This document shows positions 20,071 to 20,645 of a stretch of DNA of 20,645 nucleotides, piece after piece. This DNA comes from Bacillota bacterium (GTDB lineage Bacteria > Bacillota > Desulfotomaculia > Desulfotomaculales > JAJYZD01). The notes under the pieces were generated by a model. It worked only from the letters and a program-made list of their open reading frames with translations. It ran no database searches and was not told the DNA's origin. The translations under genes and the position numbers were made by a program. The number at the start of each line of letters is the position of its first letter. The first letter of the stretch is position 1. The stretch is taken from NCBI GenBank assembly GCA_021800315.1, contig JAJYZD010000031.1:1-20645 (forward strand). The letters are read 5' to 3'.

Positions 20071-20645
<575 letters not shown>

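Overview
The window is the ribosomal-protein supercluster (S10 - spc - alpha, continuing into rplM-rpsI) of a GC-rich Gram-positive bacterium, read from right to left on the minus strand. A lower-GC accessory segment sits at its downstream (left) end. Several traits point to a GC-rich member of the Clostridia, near the Desulfotomaculum/Pelotomaculum/Ammonifex/Desulforudis group: a KOW-domain gene between map and infA (the place of ybzG in Bacillus), rpsD between rpsK and rpoA, the order truA-rplM-rpsI followed by a CwlD-family gene, the zinc form of S14, and a tRNA with encoded CCA. The genus is an inference from gene order, not from a search.

Right to left (the direction of transcription): the 3' half of tuf (EF-Tu), then rpsJ, rplC, rplD, rplW, rplB, rpsS, rplV, rpsC, rplP, rpmC, rpsQ (S10 block). 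Next come rplN, rplX, rplE, rpsZ(rpsN), rpsH, rplF, rplR, rpsE, rpmD, rplO, secY (spc block), then map, a KOW RNA-binding gene, infA, rpmJ, rpsM, rpsK, rpsD, rpoA, rplQ (alpha block), then truA, rplM, rpsI and a degenerate CwlD-like amidase gene. All are co-directional, mostly with gaps of 0-45 bases or short overlaps, so long polycistronic transcripts are likely. Together they supply ribosomal proteins, RNA polymerase alpha, the protein-export channel SecY, N-terminal methionine removal, initiation factor IF1 and tRNA pseudouridylation. adk, usually between secY and map, and the ECF-transporter genes often found between rplQ and truA, are both absent.

The most unusual feature is a family of GC-rich, hairpin-forming repeats in eight gaps of this otherwise tight cluster (tuf|rpsJ, rplD|rplW, rplB|rpsS, rpsS|rplV, rpmC|rpsQ, rplE|rpsZ, rpsZ|rpsH, infA|rpmJ). 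Where flanks are clear, all copies point the same way relative to transcription. Stem bases change on both sides so that pairing is kept.

Left of the cluster is a complete tRNA-Cys transcription unit (promoter, tRNA with CCA, terminator). Beyond it base composition drops to roughly 40-50 % GC. That segment holds a decayed restriction-modification pair, a truncated DNA methyltransferase and a frameshifted, nonsense-mutated partner that is probably the endonuclease, and an end-hairpin resembling those of IS200/IS605-type elements.
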